43,997 nt of DNA from contig JAETRU010000025.1 in NCBI GenBank assembly GCA_021769965.1, positions 1-43,997 of the forward strand, read 5' to 3'. Made by a program: the position numbers and the translations under genes. The notes below the pieces were generated by a model. The model did no database searches. It was not told the DNA's origin and worked only from the letters and a program-made list of their open reading frames with translations. Source of the DNA: Eubacterium sp. GTDB lineage: Bacteria > Bacillota > Clostridia > Peptostreptococcales > Anaerovoracaceae. This document shows, one piece after another, positions 39,744 through 43,997 of this stretch; position 1 is the first letter of the stretch; every line of letters starts with the position of its first letter.

Positions 39744-42700
39744 ATGAGCATAAAGAAAAAAATATTTGCATTATTCCTCTCCTTTACTATTATATTATCG
39801 GGAGTTCAAGTGGGGAATATTGCTTACGGAGCAGAGACGGATGATACGTCTGCTTCTGTTGCTCCTGCTGGAACTAAAACCGCGTTGCTGGATTCATGCA
39901 GTCTTGAAGGGCGATATAATACTAGTTCGTTTCCAGGTGGTATTCAAATATCTCCGAACTTTAATTCAGAAATATTTGAGTACGAAGTAGTAGTTACACC
40001 TCCACTCAGAACAAATAGTGTAAGCACTGGAATAGAATTCGGGGTTTCTTCTAAGATAGAAGAAGCAACAATAACGGCAAAATATAAAAATGCATCCACA
40101 GGCAAGGAGGAAACGAAACAACCAAACAATGGAAGCGTAAAGATACCATGCGTAAATGCGGATAAGGCATCTTTTCCCGATGGAAACAACGTTGTTATAA
40201 CAGTAACTCCACCGGAGGGATCGGAACTCGAAGCAGGCCAGTATACTTTCAATGTCAAGCTTGCGAACGAGGACCGGTTGATAGGAATAAAATATGGAGA
40301 TACTTGTGATAAAATTCAAAAAAGTATAGTAAATCCAACTTCTTTTAAGGTGGAAGATTTCGATAAATATTATAATTGCAGTCTTGATGTTAATGAAAAT
40401 CAAAAGACCATAGCCTTTGAATTTTATACAGCAGATAACAATACAGAGATTAGTGTAAACAGAGAAGGAAACATTATTCAATCTTTTCCTAATCCAACAA
40501 ATCCAAATTATCCAAAGTATGTATATGTGCATACGACGCCTACATACAGCCTTAATTACGGCACCAATGTGTTTATGGTGAAAACGAAGATCAAAGGTTC
40601 AAATGGAGAAGGTAAAACTTATACTATTACTGTAAATCGTGCCAGACCATTGCTTACCTGCAATTTTTCGGTAGAAGACGGCGATATTATCAGGAACTCA
40701 TTAGTTTCAGAGGGATTTAATAATACGATAGACGGATATACTTATGCGGCAACAGGAAGTAAAAAAACTTTTAAGCTATATGCAAATGCGGCAGAGGACT
40801 GCATCGTCACCTATGATATTCCTGCAACCAGAGAAAACGCCGGGAAGTATGAAAATAAGGTTATAGGCAATGAAGGACTGGAATTAAACAGGCCTACGTA
40901 TGAAAGAAATGGAAGTAAGGACTATTACGACAGATTGAAAATGTCTCCAACCACTGTTAAAATCTATGTTACGAAGCAGGATGAGGAAAATGGAGATGTA
41001 TATGACGAGTATGTTGTAAACATTTATGCAAGGATGCCAGATGGTGCCAGCCGCGTAAGTAGTGCACAATCTGCGCCGGGACAATTTGCAAATTCTACTT
41101 ACGGAAACATAGTTGATTCTACATTGCTTGCGGATATCAACACTGATAACCTATATAATATCCATTCTCTTGGAACTTTCGGAGGTAGTATCACATATGC
41201 GTTTGATGAACCTATCACAAATGATCCAAATAACAAATATGGAGTAGATTTTGTTGTATATGGTAATTCCTTTGGCAGTGGTGCAGCTGAGGCGGCAGCA
41301 GTAAGCGTTTCAAAAGACGGCAATACATGGTACAATCTTGCAGGTTCTGAATATTATGAACTGACGACGGATTGGAATTATTCCGTAACCTATAATAAGG
41401 GAATTGAAAATGGTATCAGCACAAAGTTAGCCTCTTTTACAAGTTCAAATGGCGCGGAAAATTGGTTAAAGTTCCGAAGCGATATGTACTGGCCAATGAA
41501 TTCCCGTCATGTTGTAATCGGAGGAACTGAATTAGGTGAATCATATACCTTGACAGGAGTATGTACCTATGATGGTTCTGGCAAGAAGCCTGTTCATGCT
41601 TTTGGTTATGCAGATGTGTCCCCAAACGGAAATGTTGATCCAACATCCATCCAGGTGGATAATCCATATGTAGAGGGTGCTCAGTATATGGATTTATCAT
41701 GGGCAGTAGATAAGGATGGGAAGCCTGTGCAACTGAACGAAGTGAATTACGTAAAAGTAACCAATTGCGTATTATATTTTTCAGAGGCATTTGGTGAATC
41801 ATCAACAGAAGTTGGTGGAATCACGAAAGTAAATGCATCTGTCATGAAGAATTCTGTCGGAGTAACAAAAGAACCGGCCTCCATTATGATCAACGGAGTT
41901 GAATATAAAGATGCTGATTTTACTACGTTAAACAATGGGCAACAGAAATATCTTGCAGTTGATTTGAATGATATATCTGTGGTATCTCTTGATGTAAATG
42001 TTAAAGGTGCAGCGGACGACAACATTTGGATTAACAACCAAAGAAGTGAAGGGCAAGCAGAAAGAACGATGATTTTAGACTCGAATACAGAAAATTTGGG
42101 GAACCGTATGGTAAGAATTATTGTTCAGAATGGCAATAAAGAGCCATTAATATATGTCTTTGATTTTACTGGTGGTGGAAATTCTGCTGTCAATGCAGAT
42201 TTGGATGAGGTTGTAATTACGCCGGGAGACATTGCTTATTCCGGAACGGATTTTCAGGATGGAATTATTTCCTGTGAAGTTGAAAATAACGTTGAAAAAA
42301 TTGCATTCACAGCAAGAACACTTAATCCAAGTTCAGGTATGACATTAAAAACACCTTCCAATCAAGGAGGCGTTAAATTGGAGAACGGAACTATTTGTGA
42401 TCCAATTTCATTAGCGGAAGGAGAAAATACTTTTGCAATTTTAGTGACTTCAACAGATCATAGCAGTTCAAAAGAATACAAGATTAAGGTTACCCGCAAG
42501 ACAAAGCAGGAAACGAGCAATAGTGACATAAGAGTGACATTTTCTTTTACAGGAGATGTAAAGCATGGGTGCGATGCAGATGGCAACCCGAATCCGGGGC
42601 ATGTGAAAACGCCATGGATTCCATCTACAACTGTGGAAATTCCAAAAGGATCAACAGTGAAGTATCTGACAGATATGATGCTGTATAATTCCGGAATTGC

Positions 42701-43997
42701 ATTTGATGATACAGATGGCACATATATTTCCAAAGTTCAGATACCGGGAAGCAGCAACTGGCTCGGTGAGTTTGACAATGGTAAAAATAGTGGATGGATG
42801 TATCGCCATAACACATTGATTGCCGATGTAGGGTATGCGGCCCGTGTTTTAAGCGATGGAGATACTGTAGAGTGGTTCTATACTGATGACTATACGAAAG
42901 AAACTGGTTTTGAAAGTGGTAACTGGGATATTTCTGCTGATGAACAGCCAGCTACCGAAGTTACTACTACCGGCGCTTCCGGCTCTGCTGTAACGACGAC
43001 GCCAACAGAGGTTACGGTCAGCGGTGATGTCGCTGCGGCCACGGTCAAGGCGGAGCATGTGACCGAGCTTTTGAAGCAGGCGCAAGAGAACAAGTCCGAA
43101 GAGATCGTGATGCAGGTATCTCCGTCAGCCTCCAAGGGCGCTGAAACAGTGAAACTGCAGCTGGATGCTTCTGCGGTAAGCAGCATGATAGAGAAGACAA
43201 CTGCTGTGGTGACCGCGTCCACCGAAAACGGAACTGTGACACTGGATCGGGAGATCCTGAAACAGGCGGTATCTGAGGCTGGCGGCAAGGCCATCACGCT
43301 GGAAATCGTGAAGCCGAAGACCGTAACAGCGGAACAGAGAAAAGCGGCAGGAGAAAGCGCGCAGTTTATTCAGGCGGCGCTGAAATCCGGAGACAAGACG
43401 ATCTCAACCTTTGATCAGGGCAAGGCCACGGTCAGAGTGGAAGTGCCGGAGAATCTGCAGGACAAGAAGATTGCAGCTGTATCTATCAGAGAAGACGGCA
43501 CACTGGAAGTGCTGAACGGAAAGACTTTGACCGAAGGCGGAAAGACGTACTACCAGTTCACTGTCTCTTCTTTCGGAACCTTTGCTCTGGTGGATGCAGA
43601 CGAGGCCGGCGTGGAGGTGCCGCTGGATCCTATGCCGGAAGAAGTCAAAGAAAAACTCATTGCCGGCGTCAGAGCAACGACCATCAAGGCAGGATCTTCA
43701 TTGAATCAGACTTCCATTAAACTGACCTGGACCAAGTCCAAAGGCTACAAGGTGGACGGATATCAGATTTACAGATCCACCAAGAAGTCTTCCGGCTACA
43801 AGAAATATGCGACGACTAAAAAGCTGACCTATACCAACAGGGCGGGCCTGAAGAAGGGAACCCGCTATTACTACAAGGTCTGCGGCTACCGCGAGATCGA
43901 CGGCAAGACTTACTACACCCAGTGGTCCAACAAAGCGTACCGTCTGATGAAGACGAATTCCGTGGACTACGGCGTGAAGAAGACTACAGTCAAAGCT
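39744..43997 (+). CDS. Giant secreted B12-regulated surface protein (partial, runs off the window)
   Basis: An unbroken frame of 1418 codons to the window edge; the end lies outside. GAGGTG lies 6 bases before ATG. It has a signal peptide (about 1-30), then beta-rich, cadherin-like sandwich repeats (about 45-450, 690-930). A segment with DFVVYGNSFGSG and WYNLAGSEY is at about 503-532. A DUF4430 domain (about 931-1051) has PKGSTVKYLTDMM, NSGWMYRHN and SDGDTVEWFY. A Thr-rich linker (about 1060-1085), a further beta-rich region and an Fn3-like module (about 1333-1403) with DGYQIYRS and YYYKVCGYREIDGKT follow. It is 31 bases after the DUF4430 gene and shares its riboswitch. Base composition shifts near 42950, from A/T-rich to G/C-rich. 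Likely role: B12 capture at the cell surface (inference). Confidence 0.85.
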   Translation, partial: MSIKKKIFALFLSFTIILSGVQVGNIAYGAETDDTSASVAPAGTKTALLDSCSLEGRYNTSSFPGGIQISPNFNSEIFEYEVVVTPPLRTNSVSTGIEFGVSSKIEEATITAKYKNASTGKEETKQPNNGSVKIPCVNADKASFPDGNNVVITVTPPEGSELEAGQYTFNVKLANEDRLIGIKYGDTCDKIQKSIVNPTSFKVEDFDKYYNCSLDVNENQKTIAFEFYTADNNTEISVNREGNIIQSFPNPTNPNYPKYVYVHTTPTYSLNYGTNVFMVKTKIKGSNGEGKTYTITVNRARPLLTCNFSVEDGDIIRNSLVSEGFNNTIDGYTYAATGSKKTFKLYANAAEDCIVTYDIPATRENAGKYENKVIGNEGLELNRPTYERNGSKDYYDRLKMSPTTVKIYVTKQDEENGDVYDEYVVNIYARMPDGASRVSSAQSAPGQFANSTYGNIVDSTLLADINTDNLYNIHSLGTFGGSITYAFDEPITNDPNNKYGVDFVVYGNSFGSGAAEAAAVSVSKDGNTWYNLAGSEYYELTTDWNYSVTYNKGIENGISTKLASFTSSNGAENWLKFRSDMYWPMNSRHVVIGGTELGESYTLTGVCTYDGSGKKPVHAFGYADVSPNGNVDPTSIQVDNPYVEGAQYMDLSWAVDKDGKPVQLNEVNYVKVTNCVLYFSEAFGESSTEVGGITKVNASVMKNSVGVTKEPASIMINGVEYKDADFTTLNNGQQKYLAVDLNDISVVSLDVNVKGAADDNIWINNQRSEGQAERTMILDSNTENLGNRMVRIIVQNGNKEPLIYVFDFTGGGNSAVNADLDEVVITPGDIAYSGTDFQDGIISCEVENNVEKIAFTARTLNPSSGMTLKTPSNQGGVKLENGTICDPISLAEGENTFAILVTSTDHSSSKEYKIKVTRKTKQETSNSDIRVTFSFTGDVKHGCDADGNPNPGHVKTPWIPSTTVEIPKGSTVKYLTDMMLYNSGIAFDDTDGTYISKVQIPGSSNWLGEFDNGKNSGWMYRHNTLIADVGYAARVLSDGDTVEWFYTDDYTKETGFESGNWDISADEQPATEVTTTGASGSAVTTTPTEVTVSGDVAAATVKAEHVTELLKQAQENKSEEIVMQVSPSASKGAETVKLQLDASAVSSMIEKTTAVVTASTENGTVTLDREILKQAVSEAGGKAITLEIVKPKTVTAEQRKAAGESAQFIQAALKSGDKTISTFDQGKATVRVEVPENLQDKKIAAVSIREDGTLEVLNGKTLTEGGKTYYQFTVSSFGTFALVDADEAGVEVPLDPMPEEVKEKLIAGVRATTIKAGSSLNQTSIKLTWTKSKGYKVDGYQIYRSTKKSSGYKKYATTKKLTYTNRAGLKKGTRYYYKVCGYREIDGKTYYTQWSNKAYRLMKTNSVDYGVKKTTVKA

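Noticed and set aside
1-43997. rRNA or tRNA genes
   Set aside because: No cloverleaf with the TTCRANYC arm and no conserved rRNA segment was noticed, although a small tRNA could be missed by eye.

Overview
The window is about 44 kb of a chromosome from an anaerobic, spore-forming Clostridia-type Firmicute. The genus cannot be settled from the sequence alone. The evidence is a complete Gram-positive-style S10-spc-alpha ribosomal protein cluster, zinc-binding (four-Cys) forms of S14, L36 and S4, a SpoIIQ-like forespore peptidase with a sigma-F-type promoter, a small Cys-rich protein with a sigma-K-type promoter, and the oxygen-defence set of strict anaerobes (superoxide reductase, rubrerythrin, PerR/Fur regulator). 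No rRNA, tRNA, insertion sequence or CRISPR array was seen.

Layout. 1-1.2 kb: a gene-poor stretch with a LytTR-like direct repeat, two promoters and tiny reading frames, then a small membrane-anchored protein. 1.3-5 kb: a tandem hairpin repeat and a structured leader, then ecfA1-ecfA2-ecfT (energy module of ECF vitamin transporters) and trmB. 5-11 kb: spoIIQ on the minus strand, an aminotransferase, exodeoxyribonuclease III, a second hairpin array, a metallophosphoesterase and a D-Ala-D-Ala carboxypeptidase. 11-18 kb: a YdbC-type protein, a small spore-type peptide, a DUF378 protein, a uridine-kinase-like nucleoside kinase, a pseudouridine-kinase-like protein, a NimA-like flavoprotein, superoxide reductase, perR-rubrerythrin and a DUF2284 protein. 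18.2-34.3 kb: one continuous co-directional run from rpsJ to rplQ, including secY, adk, map, infA and rpoA. It contains two copies of a structured RNA element (before rplC and before rpsH) that differ by compensatory base changes. 34.3-37.2 kb: a seven-unit 63-bp hairpin array, then two DUF2812 membrane proteins and a PadR regulator. 37.2-44 kb: a vitamin B12 locus with two cobalamin riboswitches, each followed by its own terminator.

The B12 locus is the most interesting part. Riboswitch 1 controls a TIM-barrel hydrolase that is a good candidate for the cobamide-remodelling enzyme CbiR. Riboswitch 2 controls a secreted DUF4430 (transcobalamin-like) protein and a very large secreted protein (at least 1418 residues, open at the window edge) with its own DUF4430 domain. 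Together they suggest a surface system for B12 capture and remodelling that is switched on when B12 is scarce. The membrane transporter is not visible here; the ECF module near the start of the window could supply energy to an unlinked B12 S-component (inference).

A second theme is intergenic DNA built from tandem hairpin units with periods of 53, 62 and 63 bp. Two of these arrays share the core TTGRGC...GCYCAA with a compensatory G/A-C/T swap. Several genes have structured leaders: ecfA1, the NimA-like gene, rpsJ, rplC, rpsN, rpsH and rpsM.
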